From assembly GCA_007115705.1 (NCBI GenBank), contig QXEO01000236.1:310001-374000 (forward strand): a stretch of DNA of 64,000 bases. The letters are read 5' to 3'. The notes below the pieces were generated by a model, which worked only from the letters and a program-made list of their open reading frames with translations, was not told the origin of the DNA and made no database searches. Shown here piece after piece: positions 11,835 through 23,187 of this stretch; within the stretch, counting starts at the first letter, position 1; each line of letters starts with the position of its first letter. A program made the position numbers and the translations under genes. Source of the stretch: Dactylis glomerata (Eukaryota > Streptophyta > Magnoliopsida > Poales > Poaceae).

Positions 11835-12156
11835 ATTGTCATTTCCGGCCAGACTTTCCGTGTCGTTGGTCCGAAAAGTTGACAACATGGCCGCCATCGG
11901 CCTCGTCGTCACGTGAGGTCCACGTCAGCATGGTTGCCGTCCGAAACAGCCCCAAGAAAAACTGCAACCGCACACAGCAACGCAGCCGGCCGATCGACCT
12001 TGTTTATCCACTTGCCCGCCCAACCAGGTCGGCCCATCACATCCATCTACTTGACCAACAGTCACATTTTACGTCTAAGCATATATACGTCCGATAGTGA
12101 TTTTTCAGCTCGTGCCCCGTAGAGAACTAGGGATCAACTACGCACATAGGGTTGGG
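11835..12156. other. Intergenic stretch, nothing recognised
   Basis: Short frames only; no recognisable protein, RNA gene or repeat structure. Confidence 0.35.
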
Positions 12157-13258
12157 TTGAGGGCCAATGTATTTGGTGGAAATAGTGTTCTCATGTCCTT
12201 GGGCTTTTTTTTCAAATATCTACATAGGGTTGGTGGCCATGATTTGGCAAAGTTTGACACTATTGATGAAGTACTCTATGGAGGAAAAACTAAAATTAGT
12301 GTTTGCTATGCCTATACCCGGGAATATTAGTAAATCAAGCTCTATCTAAATATATTGTTCACAATGCTAAAATTAGTATTTCTTCCTTCATTTAATGCTC
12401 TATTGATAGGTATTTTTTCTTGAACTAATGTGCTGGCTTTTCACCCCCAAAATCAGAACGGTTGGAGAAGGGCGGACAATATTTCCAACACTCTCCCTCA
12501 TGTCTAGGCTCCACTGGACCCTAGATTCGGATTGATGACATGTCTCAATTTAAAAATAAATTGTGTTGTTCCGTCTTGAACTATAGATCTCTTGACTTTG
12601 TTCCCTTCCTTGAGGAGCTTCTCTGTGGAACCTACCCTTAGTGGTGTTGGCTTTATGGTTGGCCCTAAGTTGAGTATCAATCATCATGTGTGGTCAACTA
12701 ATAATTCCCAACACTGCAAGATGAGTTGATGGCCAATGTATTTGGTGCAAATAGTGTCCTCATGTCCTTGGAGTTTTTTTTCCAAATATCTACATAGAAG
12801 TTGGTGGCCACGATTTGGCAAAGTTCGACAGTATTGATGAAGCAGCACTCTATGGAGGAAAAATAAAAGACGTGGCACAACTAATTTTTAATGAAATTTT
12901 CGCTACGCTAGGTTACATGGGAAATCAAACTCTATCTAAATATACTGTTCACAAAGCTAAAATTATTATTTCTTTGTTCATTTAATTAATGCTCAATTGA
13001 CGGGTCTTTTTCTTGAACTAATGTATAGACTTTTCACCCCAAAACCAGAATGTTTGGAGAAGGGCGAACAATATTTCCAACACACTCCCTCATATCAATG
13101 AGATGTCTCAAAACTTTATTAAGTACTGCATTGTTCGATCTTGAACTTGAGCCCTCTTGAGTTTGTTCCCTTCCTTGAGAAGCTTCATTGTGGAACCTTT
13201 CCCTAGTGGTGTTGGCCCTAAGTTGAGTGTTAATCGTCATGTCTGATCTTAGCGTGAC
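12157..13258. repeat. Direct duplication of ~570 bp (two copies)
   Basis: Copy 1 spans about 12157-12715 and copy 2 about 12729-13258. Both start with ggccaatgtatttggtg and pass through the same landmarks: atggaggaaaaa, ctctatctaaatata, gttggagaagggcgga and gagtttgttcccttcc. They diverge by substitutions and small indels, so the duplication is old. The content looks like degraded retroelement non-coding sequence. The right copy ends shortly before element A. Confidence 0.6.
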
Positions 13259-13299
13259 AAGCTAAGTTATTCGATCTACTTTTTGGGAGGGTTGGCCAC

Positions 13300-14841
13300 T
13301 GATACGTCTCCGACGTATCCATAATTTTTGATGCTCCATGCTTGTTTTTACACCATTTGCCTATTGTTTCGTTACACTTCGTGGCACTTTTATGCATTTT
13401 CCGGAACTAACCTATTAACAAGTTGCCACAGTACCAGTTCCCTGTTTTCTGCTGTTTTTGTGTTTCAGAAGTGATACACAGGAAATATTCTCGGAATTGG
13501 ACGAAACAAGTTCCTGAAGTCTTATTTTACCCGGAAGCTTCCAGGGATCCGAAGGAGAGTAGGAGAGGGGCCACCAGGCCCCCTCACACGTGGCTCGCGC
13601 GGCCAGGGGCCTGGCCGCGCCGCCATAGGGTGAGGGGCCCTGGCCCCACTTCTGACATCGCCCCTTCGCCTATAAGAAGCCTCGGGACGGAAAACCCTAA
13701 AGGAGTCGGCAAATTTCCAGAAAGAGTTCCACAGTTTCGCCGCCGCCACCGACGAATTTCGGGGGGCAGAAGTCTCTGTTCCGGCACCCTGCCGGGACGG
13801 GGAAGTGCCCCTGGAGCCATCTCCATCGGTCTCCATCGCCGTCTCCGCCGTCTCCATCGACCTTACCGCCATCTCCATCAACCTTGCTGTCTCCTATGAT
13901 GAGGAGGGAGTAGTTCATCCCCGGGGCTGAGGGCTCTACCGGTAGCTATGTGGTTCACCTCTCTCTCCCATGATGTGATCTTTATGTGATCGTGAGCTTT
14001 GTATCATGTTGAACAAGTAGATGTTATTATTCAGATATTATGTGTACTCTAGTGGTATTATTAAAGTAATCTATTCCTCCTGCCATGGTGTAACGGTGAC
14101 AGTGCGTGCATCATGGTGGTACTTGGTTTAGGCTATGATTGTGATCTCTTGTGGATTATGAGAGTAATTATTGCTATGATAGTATTGAGTGATCTATTCC
14201 TCCTTTCATGGTGTAATGTTGACAGTGTGTGCACCGTGTTAGTACTTGGTCTAAGTTGCAATAATATCTATCTTGAGTTGTGATCTGATTTGAATATCTC
14301 TATGAGTGGTGTTTGTCAAGTACTTGATGAACTTTAAGGGGTGCTTCTGTAGCCACTACACAATGATTAGTGTTATTCAATAGGAGAGTAATTCAGAGTA
14401 CCATAGTGGAGAGAAGTTATTTATTTGTTCATTCATGTTATAATGTTGGGAGTGTGTCCACTAGTGAAAGTATGATCCCTAGGCCTTGTTTCCAAGCATT
14501 GCACACCGTTTACTTGCTGTTTTGTTACATGTTTGCTCGCAGCAATTTTTATTCCATATTGCATTTACTACTTATAATTATCTATACCACTTGTATTTCA
14601 CTATCTCTTCGCCGAACTAGTGCACCTATACATCTGACAAGTGTATTGGGTGTGTTGGGGACACAAGAGACTTTCTGTATCGTAATTGCAGGGTTGCTTG
14701 AGAGGGATAGCTTTGACCTCTTCCTCCCTGAGTTCGATAAACCTTGGGTGATCCACTTAAGGGAAACTTGCTGCTGTTCTACAAACCTCTGCACTTGGAG
14801 GCCCAACAAGTGTCTACAAGAATAGAAGTGCGTAGACATCA
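13300..14841 (+). repeat. 5' LTR of element A (1542 bp)
   Basis: It begins tgatacgtctccgacgtatc and ends gtagacatca. A TATA-like ctataaga lies at 13670-13677, followed by a GC-rich leader. It is 9 bp longer than the 3' LTR because a gtctccgcc-type unit is repeated near 13840-13858. Confidence 0.9.
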
Positions 14842-14851
14842 AGCTCTTTTC

Positions 14852-14869
14852 TGGCGCCGTTGCCGGGGA
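14852..14869 (+). other. Primer-binding site of element A (tRNA-Asp type)
   Basis: The 18 bases tggcgccgttgccgggga start ten bases after the LTR end and match the complement of a plant tRNA-Asp 3' end. Confidence 0.85.
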
Positions 14870-14981
14870 GGTAAGGTAAAAGGTACTCGCATCCTCCTGT
14901 GTGAGTGCTCGAAGTTATTTCCTTTAGATTCTGCAATTACATCTTTTTGTTTCTTGTTTTTATTTTCACTAGTTAGGCTTA

Positions 14982-15870
14982 ATGGAAAACAAAGAGTTCT
15001 GTAGTCTTTTTCCTGAGTTTAGATATGAAGTGTTTGAAGAGAAAATTGAAAAACCTTTGGAGCTTAATTTTCATGCTAATAGTGTTGTTAGTATGAATGC
15101 TTTGAACACCGTTATTGCTAATGCTATAGAAAAGTCTAAGCTTGGGGAAGCTGGTTTTGTTAAGCATGATATTTTTAGTTCCCCAGCTTTAGTGGAGAAA
15201 GTTTGCTCTGATGATATTTTATCTCCCATATGTGATGTTCCTTCTTATGATGATATGTTTGAAGAATATGCTTTGCGAAATAGCTGTTCTTTAGCTTGTG
15301 ATGATACTAAACCTCTAGTTTATGATGGCTATGATGATGAGTATAATATTTTCAGTTCACCTACTATTGAGGATAAAATTAGTTATGATTACAATATGCC
15401 TCCTATTTATGATGATTATGGTGATGAGAATAAATATTCTATTGAATTTGCTCCTACTACTATTGTTCCTGTGGTGAGTATTAATTCTTTTATGCATGTG
15501 GCTCATGATAGGGATGTTTTATGTGATAGTTATATTGTTAGTTCTATTCATGATGCTACTGAAAGTTAATATGAGAGAGGGAAAGATGGTTTGATGGATT
15601 TCAACAATATTAAGTTTCCCCTCTTTATGTTGCAAATCTTGAAGTGGCACTTGTTTTATCTACCCATGCTTGCTACTATGTGCCTCGTTGATTTATTTTC
15701 TTACAAGATTCCTATGCATAGGAAGTGGTTCAGATATAAATGTCTTTCATACTTGCTTTTTGATGCTCTCTATTGCTTTAAGTTCCTATATGGCGCCTTT
15801 GCCTCAAGCTCTTATATGGCGCCCACATGAGCATCTTTGCAAATTACTGCGCCTAGCTCAAAGGCGTTAA
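14982..15870 (+). pseudogene. Element A ORF: acidic protein plus membrane-like C-terminal module, interrupted
   Basis: A 195-codon frame (14982-15569) opens with MENKEFC and is rich in Asp, Tyr and Ser, with repeated SYDD/YDDY-type words. It has no domain I recognise. It stops at a TAA (15567-15569), but the same frame stays open to 15830 and encodes the module shared with element B: YERGK, a hydrophobic stretch, then DLFSYKIPMHRKW. A duplicated tatatggcgcc segment (about 15787-15825) then shifts the frame, and the LAQRR ending follows in another frame up to 15870. The two breaks suggest a decayed copy. No gag, protease or RT is encoded. A membrane or env-like role is only a guess from hydrophobicity. 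Confidence 0.55.
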
Positions 15871-18413
15871 AGAAAAGCACTCTTGGGAGATAACCCGTTG
15901 TTTATTTTCAGTACTTTTTCTTTTATTTGAGTCTTGGAAGTTATTATTACTGTAATGACCTCTCCTTATCCTTTTTATTTCGTTTTTGTGCCAAGAGAAG
16001 CCTCTAATTTGAGTGAGGTAAGATTTGGGGATGTTGTTGTCCTGAAACTGTTTTCGGTGCTGCACCGTAAAAATTCGTGAAAATTCTCTGTGTATCTTTT
16101 GGACCTGCGATTTCTTGTGCATATGCCCCAGGTTATATCCAAACTTTCGTTAGTTGAACACTTTTTGATTTGAGCAACATAAAACCCCTCAAAAATTCGA
16201 CCTTTGTCAGCTGTTCAGTTTTGACAGATTTCTGCCAATATTTGTGTTTGCCACTTTATCGCTTTCTTTTGAGTTCTTTTGATCACGGAACTTTTAGAGA
16301 GGTTGCTACAGTAGTATATACTATATATGTGGTGGTTTTGAGTTGAAACCTGAAGCAAAAAGAGGTTGATTATATGTTATGCTTAAACTAATGTTGCTAA
16401 TAGAACTGTGTTTAGTTTTGTATGAAGGAAGTTTTCAAGTGTAGGGATTGGAGAATGATGAGATGAGATGAAGAATGGACAAAAGCTCAAGCTTGGGGAT
16501 GCCCATGCATCACCCCAAGAAATATCCAAGAAGTACAAGCGTCAAAGCTTGGGGATGCCCCCGAGGCACCCCTTCTTCATCGGCAAAAATCAGGTCACCT
16601 TTCAAGACACTATATTTTTATTGCTTCATGCACTATGCGTTTCTCTTGGAGCATCAATTGTTTTTGTTTTCAGTATTAGTTTAGTTTAGTTTGCTGCAAT
16701 AAATGGTTAGATCACATCATGTTTCTTTTGGAGGGAGATGAACTCCGTTTTTCATTTGCCAAGAACACTCTGTTTTTCACTCTTATCGTTTCAATGAGTG
16801 TTCTCTTTTTTTTGCTACTGCTTTTGGTTTTCGTTTTCGCCTTGATTTGCATTCAGATCTCGTTATATCTTTTCATCAAGGTGTATTTTTGCCTCTGGTC
16901 TTTATTGGTTTTTATCAAAAGAGGTGTTTATAAAAATTTCAAATGGTGTTGGAAAAGAGAAAAAAGCTTTATGCAAAAAAGTGGTACAAAAAGAAGCTTG
17001 TGTAGACTGCGGCTTAGGCTTTTTCATGTCATGCTTGATGTCTTTTTGATAGTATGCTTAGTGGTTTTGCTGTAGCATGACTTGTCTCAAATGACTGAGA
17101 TTGCTTAATGAGCCTTTGAAAAAATCATGCGTTGTTTTTATTATATGGAAGCATTTATTTGGTTTTCTCCTTTGATGCTTTATTTGGGTTGACTTGGCAC
17201 ATGCTTACACCATGTTGACTAAAAAATAAGTCGCCAATAGCCTCTATGATCATTTAGTTTTTGACTTTTGATGCCATCTTATGCTTCTTTTAATGTCGTT
17301 TTGTCTCTTTGCATGATTATGGCCGTTATTGCTCTCTTAGTTGGTCGCTCCCAGTCTTTTGCTAGCCCTCATTTTGTGCTGAGTATGAGCTCTACTCGTG
17401 CATCCAACTCCCAAAAACCAAGTTTGCCATTGTGTCCACTATAAATTCCTTTGCATGGTATTTGTAAGCCATTCCAAGTAAATTTTCATGTGCTACCTTT
17501 CAAAAAAACCTTTAAAACACTTCTTGTTTTGTGACACTATTTTCAGCTCATGGGGACGTAGTGGTCGGATTTGCTATCTTCCATATTGCTTATTCCAAAA
17601 AGAAAAAAAAAGAAAAAAGAAAAAAAGAAAAAAAGGCACTCCTCCATGGTATGTGAATGTTGGTGGGCACCCGATGGAATCGGTTAGCCATGGTTTGTGA
17701 AAGGGAAAAAGGTGGGGAGGAGTGCCAAGCTTTATAAAAGAGCACAAAAGTGCCAATCTCTCTCTCAAAAACTTGCTTCATTTTTGTATGGAAGATAGTA
17801 AGAACCCCATTGCCAGTCGTTGACAAAGACAACCACCTCTCAAAACCAATTTTTATCTCTCTGTTTTACAAATGAAAAGCTCTAGCACATGTTTAATCAC
17901 TGCTTCCCTCTGCAAAGGGCCTTTCTTTTACTTTTATGTTGAGTCTCCACCTTCTACCTTTATGCACCATTAAGAGAGCATAGTTGTCATTCTGAGTATA
18001 ATGTGCATTGTCCCAAAGTTTTCATTGATTGATTCATGACTATGGTTTCACTTGTTCTTAAATTATTTGTATCTAGTCGCCCTCTTAAAACTTGAAGGTG
18101 TCCTATGCATTTATGTTTTGCTCTCCATGAAGGACAAGCTGAAAACCATTTGTATGTTTTCCTTATGATTTGAACACACGTTTGACTTTCATTGTTTCAT
18201 TATTCATGATCTTTTGTTTGTGTTCATTTGCATGTTTACAACATGGTTGCTAAGTTCTTATTGTCAAGATTATGTCTTTCATGCCCATGTTTTAAGTTCT
18301 TTTGATCCCAGCTCGCAAATGCTTACATATATGATCAAGATTGTGTAGGTGCATGTCACCTAAAAAAATATTTCTTTTGTTATCACTTACCTACTCGAGG
18401 ACGAGCAGGAGTT
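15871..18413 (+). other. Conserved 3' module of element A (~2.5 kb, non-coding)
   Basis: This runs from just after the hairpin-like gcgcctagctcaaaggcg (15849-15866) to the polypurine tract. It is shared nearly base for base with D (51770-54150) and, inverted, with B and E. Landmarks are actcttgggagataaccc, two internal polypurine-like 14-mers (16489, 16545), a long A/G-only run (17597-17636) and a TATA-like tttataaaag (17731). Small open frames inside it look incidental. Conservation across elements with different ORFs suggests cis functions such as packaging or priming, which is inference. Confidence 0.6.
16489..16558 (+). promoter_or_regulatory. Two internal polypurine-tract copies in element A
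   Basis: The 14-mer aagcttggggatgc occurs at 16489-16502 and 16545-16558 and is identical to the functional-position tract at 18414-18427. The spacing equals that in B, D and E to within a few bases. Confidence 0.55.
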
Positions 18414-18427
18414 AAGCTTGGGGATGC
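18414..18427 (+). promoter_or_regulatory. Polypurine tract of element A
   Basis: The sequence aagcttggggatgc ends exactly where the 3' LTR begins (tgatacg at 18428), the position required for plus-strand DNA priming. Confidence 0.75.
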
Positions 18428-19960
18428 TGATACGTCTCCGACGTATCCATAATTTTTGATGCTCCATGCTTGTTTTTACACCATTTGCCTATTGTTTCGT
18501 TACACTTCGTGGCACTTTAATGCATTTTCCGGAACTAACCTATTAACAAGTTGCCACAGTGCCAGTTCCCTGTTTTCTGCTATTTTTGTGTTTCAGAAGT
18601 GATACACAGGAAATATTCTCGGAATTGGACGAAACAAGTTCCTGAAGTCTTATTTTACCCGGAAGCTTCCAGGGATCCAAAGGAGAGTAGGAGAGGGGCC
18701 ACCAGGCCCCCTCACACGTGGCTCACGCGGCTAGGGGCCTGGCCGCGCCGCCATAGGGTGAGGGGCCCTGGCCCCACTTCTGACATCGCCCCTTCGCCTA
18801 TAAGAAGCCTCGGGACGGAAAACCCTAAAGGAGTCGGCAAATTTCCAAAAAGAGTTCCGCAGTTCCGCCGCCGCCACCGACGAATTTCGGGGGACAGAAG
18901 TCTCTGTTCCGGCACCCTGCCGGGACGGGGAAGTGCCCCCGGAGCCATCTCCATCGGTCTCCATCGCCGTCTCCATCGACCTCACCGCCATCTCCATCAA
19001 CCTTGCTGTCTCCTATGATGAGGAGGGAGTAGTTCATCCCCGGGGCTGAGGGCTCTACCGGTAGCTATGTGGTTCACCTCTCTCTCCCATGATGTGATCT
19101 TTATGTAATCGTGAGCTTTGTATCATGTTGAACAAGTAGATGTTATTATTCAGATATTATGTGTACTCTAGTGGTATTATTAAAGTAATCTATTCCTCCT
19201 GCCATGGTGTAACGGTGACAGTGCGTGCATCATGGTGGTACTTGGTTTAGGCTATGATTGTGATCTCTTGTGGATTATGAGAGTAATTATTGCTATGATA
19301 GTATTGAGTGATCTATTCCTCCTTTCATGGTGTAATGTTGACAGTGTGTGCACCGTGTTAGTACTTGGTCTAAGTTGCAATAATATCTATCTTGAGTTGT
19401 GATCTGATTTGAATATCTCTATGAGTGGTGTTTGTCAAGTACTTGATGAACTTTAAGGGGTGCTTCTGTAGCCACTACACAATGATTAGTGTTATTCAAT
19501 AGGAGAGTAATTCAGAGTACCATAGTGGAGAGAAGTTATTTATTTGTTCATTCATGTTATAATGTTGGGAGTGTGTCCACTAGTGAAAGTATGATCCCTA
19601 GGCCTTGTTTCCAAGCATTGCACACCGTTTACTTGCTGTTTTGTTACATGTTTGCTCGCAGCGATTTTTATTCCATATTGCATTTACTACTTATAATTAT
19701 CTATACCACTTGTATTTCACTATCTCTTCGCCGAACTAGTGCACCTATACATCTGACAAGTGTATTGGGTGTGTTGGGGACACAAGAGACTTTCTGTATC
19801 GTAATTGCAGGGTTGCTTGAGAGGGATAGCTTTGACCTCTTCCTCCCTGAGTTCGATAAACCTTGGGTGATCCACTTAAGGGAAACTTGCTGCTGTTCTA
19901 CAAACCTCTGCACTTGGAGGCCCAACAAGTGTCTACAAGAATAGAAGTGCGTAGACATCA
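18428..19960 (+). repeat. 3' LTR of element A (1533 bp)
   Basis: It is colinear with the 5' LTR over its full length, with the same first and last bases, one 9-bp gap and a handful of substitutions. It is followed by the second gccac target-site copy. Confidence 0.9.
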
Positions 19961-20190
19961 GCCACCTTGAAGGGATGTTTATGTGGGTGTCATGTGTCAG
20001 ATCATTGCCTTCGATGGCATAAGCGGCCCGCTTCACCTTCTCGGTGGTTGCATGTGGTTTTGGATCTCGAATGTCCTTATGAGAGAAGGTGGTGGTTGTC
20101 TCACCTTGGCACTAATTCCCCTTCAATATAGGTAGTGGCTCTTGGAGTCACGACTTGACATATGTAGTGTGATTCACTTGGATGACGTAT

Positions 20191-20790
20191 GTGGTACCCC
20201 TTTTAATGGAAGGAGCTCGAGGTCACCCCCATGCAACCGTTCGGCAAATGTGTGATGACATGATTGTAACACCCCTTCGCGCTCTTATTGCTTTGTCCAC
20301 GTGTTGTCGGTGGCAAGTATATGTTGTCGGCGGTGTTCTTCCGGAACATAGCTCGGTTGTGACATGTCTTTTTGTTTGCCTTGCTCTTTCTTCTATATGT
20401 TATTATGGTTTCTAGCAGGGGTCTTCCATGATGGTATCGACAACAGTTCTGACAAGAAGGTGGACCAGCGGATTGATGGTGGTGACGGCTTCTGAAGCAA
20501 GGGCATAAGGTGCTCTCCAAGGGTCTGCTACAGCGAATGTGAGCTCCTGTTTTTGCCATAGGGTGACTCAGTGGATGCCCCCAGTAATTAGCTGGTGGGG
20601 CGTTGTTTGTGTTTTTCAGGGTAGAGGCCCTGATGGCAGTTTACTTCATTCATTATCGGGTTTCTAGGTGTTGAGTGATGGCTTCAGATTTTGCGATGTA
20701 TGCTCTTGACAGACTCTTGTTGTTTGTTTTTAATAAAAAAAGGCGTATGCATCATTTTGATGCAGAGGCTTCCCTATTTCAAAAAAAATA
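20191..20790 (+). mobile_element. LINE-like 3' end
   Basis: The stretch ends with tttttaataaaaaaaggcg, a gcatcattttgatgcagaggc hairpin-like word and a short A run (20781-20788). This is the form of 3' tails of grass LINEs. Upstream frames are too decayed to show an RT domain. Its 5' limit is uncertain. Confidence 0.4.
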
Positions 20791-20808
20791 TGATTTCTAG
20801 CATGTTAA

Positions 20809-22934
20809 TCTACTATATACTAAAAGCACAATACGGAAGTCTAAAAAAGAACCACCACGTTAATCCACATAGGCTAGAAATAAATATATCGCTGATTTTG
20901 ATTATAGATGGCTTGGATTAAAAGAACAAAACGTTACGTAGAACATATATATTTCATGTGCAATATTTAGGATCTGTCACGTAAGTAAAAAACCGAATCG
21001 GCAAGGGTGCTCCGATGTTGCACGGGATAGAGATTGGAAAGAAAAAACTAAAGAACAGTTTGCATGCAACATGTATTTAGGATCTGTTACGTAAGAAAAA
21101 AACCAAATCGGCAAGGGTGCTCCGGTGTTGCTTGGGATAGAGATTGGAAAGAAAAAACTAAAGAAGAGTTTGCATGCAACATGTAATCAGGTACCCGTTG
21201 GAATAAACAATTAAAAAAGTGTTCACATATACTAGATGTAATACGTAGTGAAAAGCTTAGGTATTAAATGAATGAAAAGAAAACCAGGTCTCTCTATGGA
21301 GCCGAAGAGAACTTTCATGCTGATTTTATTCCACACTATATCTTTTTATTAGTTGAAAAAGCTCATGCAAATCAACTTCCAAATTTCACAGTATAAAAAA
21401 GCAAGGTGAGCAAATTTAGAAATTCATACTAGACGCAATTTACAAATTTTAAAAAGGTGACAATATTTTAAATATGTATTTTCAAATAAGTATGAAAGAA
21501 AATTACTCCAAAAAACAACTAAATTTCGGAGCAAACTTTATATAAAAGATAGGCATTTGGTTTCAATACAAATCCAATATTAAGTTAATTAGAGGTGCGA
21601 AGGAACCGATGAATAATATGAATATAACATACCTCTGATGACTAGCATAAATGGGTCCGGTAGTAGTAAAAGCAAAAGGGCAACATGAAAGAATTTAGGC
21701 ACACAAATTAGGTCTTTAGTTACATAAGTCACAACAATGAAAACTTGGCACAATTGGAAGAATCAAATCCTTCATGCCGTGTCTTCCTCCGCCGCCAATT
21801 TGACGTTGTCGTAATCAAGCCTAACCAAACCTCGGTCTTGACTAGGCTTCAGACAAGTGCTTCGAAAGGCACCAGCTCCCAATTATTGAATTATTGATGA
21901 AAGCACAAATACATGCCGACACTCAACCAAATAGTAGCGCTGAAACGTCAAATATGCAGGCACAAGGGACTATAACATGCATAACGTTTTAACTCTAATA
22001 AAAGTAGGTGATCAATAGAAATATACTTGATACAATTCACATGAAATAGCATCAGATGATACAATTCACAACGACACAAACTTGGTACACCAGAAAAATC
22101 AAAGAGTATATTCTTGCATGAGGATCACACAAAAAAAATCTCAAATCGGTGCTAATTAAAGTACATTGTGTGTATTTAAGTATATTGTATGAGAAACTAA
22201 GAATAGTCATGGTTTTGGTAATTAAGATTGGAAGAAAAAACATGTCAATTATGTAATAAGTCATTTCTCACTACAAGATAAGGACATAAATAAAAACTAT
22301 CAAACACATGCCAACAAGAGAGTATTTTAGTAGTTTTTACAATTTATAACCAATAACTATCTTAATTTAGATGGGTAAGCTACAAAAAAAATTATAAATA
22401 CATGACATGAATAACACCAAAAAAGAAAAACTTATTGTAAATATTGAAGTGTGTGAGAAAGGAGAATACAATGTTACACATGAATCATCCACTGTCACTA
22501 TGAAATCTAGGCAATGGTAGAGAGATTTGGAGTGCATGTTGAACCAAATATCCTTTTCCCAAACAATATATTGTGTAGATGTGTTGAACCATATATTCTT
22601 TGGCCAACCAATATATTGAGTAGATGTGTGATGAACTAATCATGTGGCCATGGTTTGTGAGTAAGACCAACAATGCTTTTAAATTGATGGCTGGAGAACT
22701 ACAAATTGTGGTCGATTAGTTCAAATTATAGTGATTATTTATAGAAACTATATTTATAGCAAAAAAATATAATGGACCAAAAAAGGAGAACTGAGCTAGA
22801 AATACATAAATGTAAGTTCTTAGTCTGTAGACCTGACAAGCTATAGACATTAAAAATCACATGATTTGAATCTCATAGACTTTTGAAAAAAAATAAGGAG
22901 AATGCCTTCGCATTTGCGAGGGCCACCATGCTAG
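20809..22934 (+). mobile_element. Non-autonomous Helitron (~2.1 kb)
   Basis: The 5' end starts TC after an A (20807-20808 aa, then tctactatatactaaaagc). The 3' end has a strong hairpin, ccttcgcatttgcgaggg (22905-22922), then eight bases and the terminal ctag (22931-22934) followed by T. Insertion between A and T without duplication, the 5' TC, the subterminal hairpin and CTRR are the defining Helitron features. No Rep/helicase ORF is visible. The inside is AT-rich with short frames only. A related terminus is present inverted at 29065. Confidence 0.75.
20971..21190 (+). repeat. 110-bp tandem repeat, two copies, within the Helitron
   Basis: The unit starting gatctgtcacgtaag (20971) recurs at 21081 as gatctgttacgtaag. 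It runs through aatcggcaagggtgctccg, gggatagagattgg and gtttgcatgcaacatg in both copies, with a few substitutions. Confidence 0.8.
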
Positions 22935-23027
22935 TTTTAATTTAATAACAACTCGGTGATCTAATGACAGCTGTAGTTCGGAGTAATGGCATGTCCTCTT
23001 CAATTGTATAGGATTACAAAAGTAGTA

Positions 23028-23185
23028 CTCCCTCCGTTTCAAAATATAAGATATTTTAGGTTTGTCAAGCAAATATATCTAGACATGTTTTAGTGTGTAT
23101 ATTCGAGTGAACCTACACACTAAAAGATGTCTAAATGCATTTGCTTCATAAAGTTAAAACATCTTATATTTTGAAACGGAGGGAG
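23028..23185. mobile_element. Stowaway MITE (158 bp)
   Basis: It has perfect inverted ends ctccctccgtttcaaaatataag and its complement at the right, flanked by TA on both sides (23026-23027, 23186-23187). The interior also mirrors. This is a typical Triticeae Stowaway element. Confidence 0.9.
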
Positions 23186-23187
23186 TA

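Larger units (their letters stand above)
13300..19960 (+). mobile_element. Element A: complete young non-autonomous Gypsy-type LTR retrotransposon
   Basis: Two LTRs (13300-14841 and 18428-19960) enclose 3586 bases. The element is flanked by a perfect 5-bp target-site duplication, gccac (13295-13299 and 19961-19965). Order: LTR, primer site, acidic ORF with a membrane-type tail, conserved 3' module, polypurine tract, LTR. No gag, RT or integrase can be found, so it must be mobilised in trans. By eye the LTRs differ at about 14 positions plus one 9-bp indel. At the commonly used 1.3e-8 substitutions per site per year this gives roughly 0.3-0.4 million years. The LTR head and 3' module match B, D and E. 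Confidence 0.9.
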
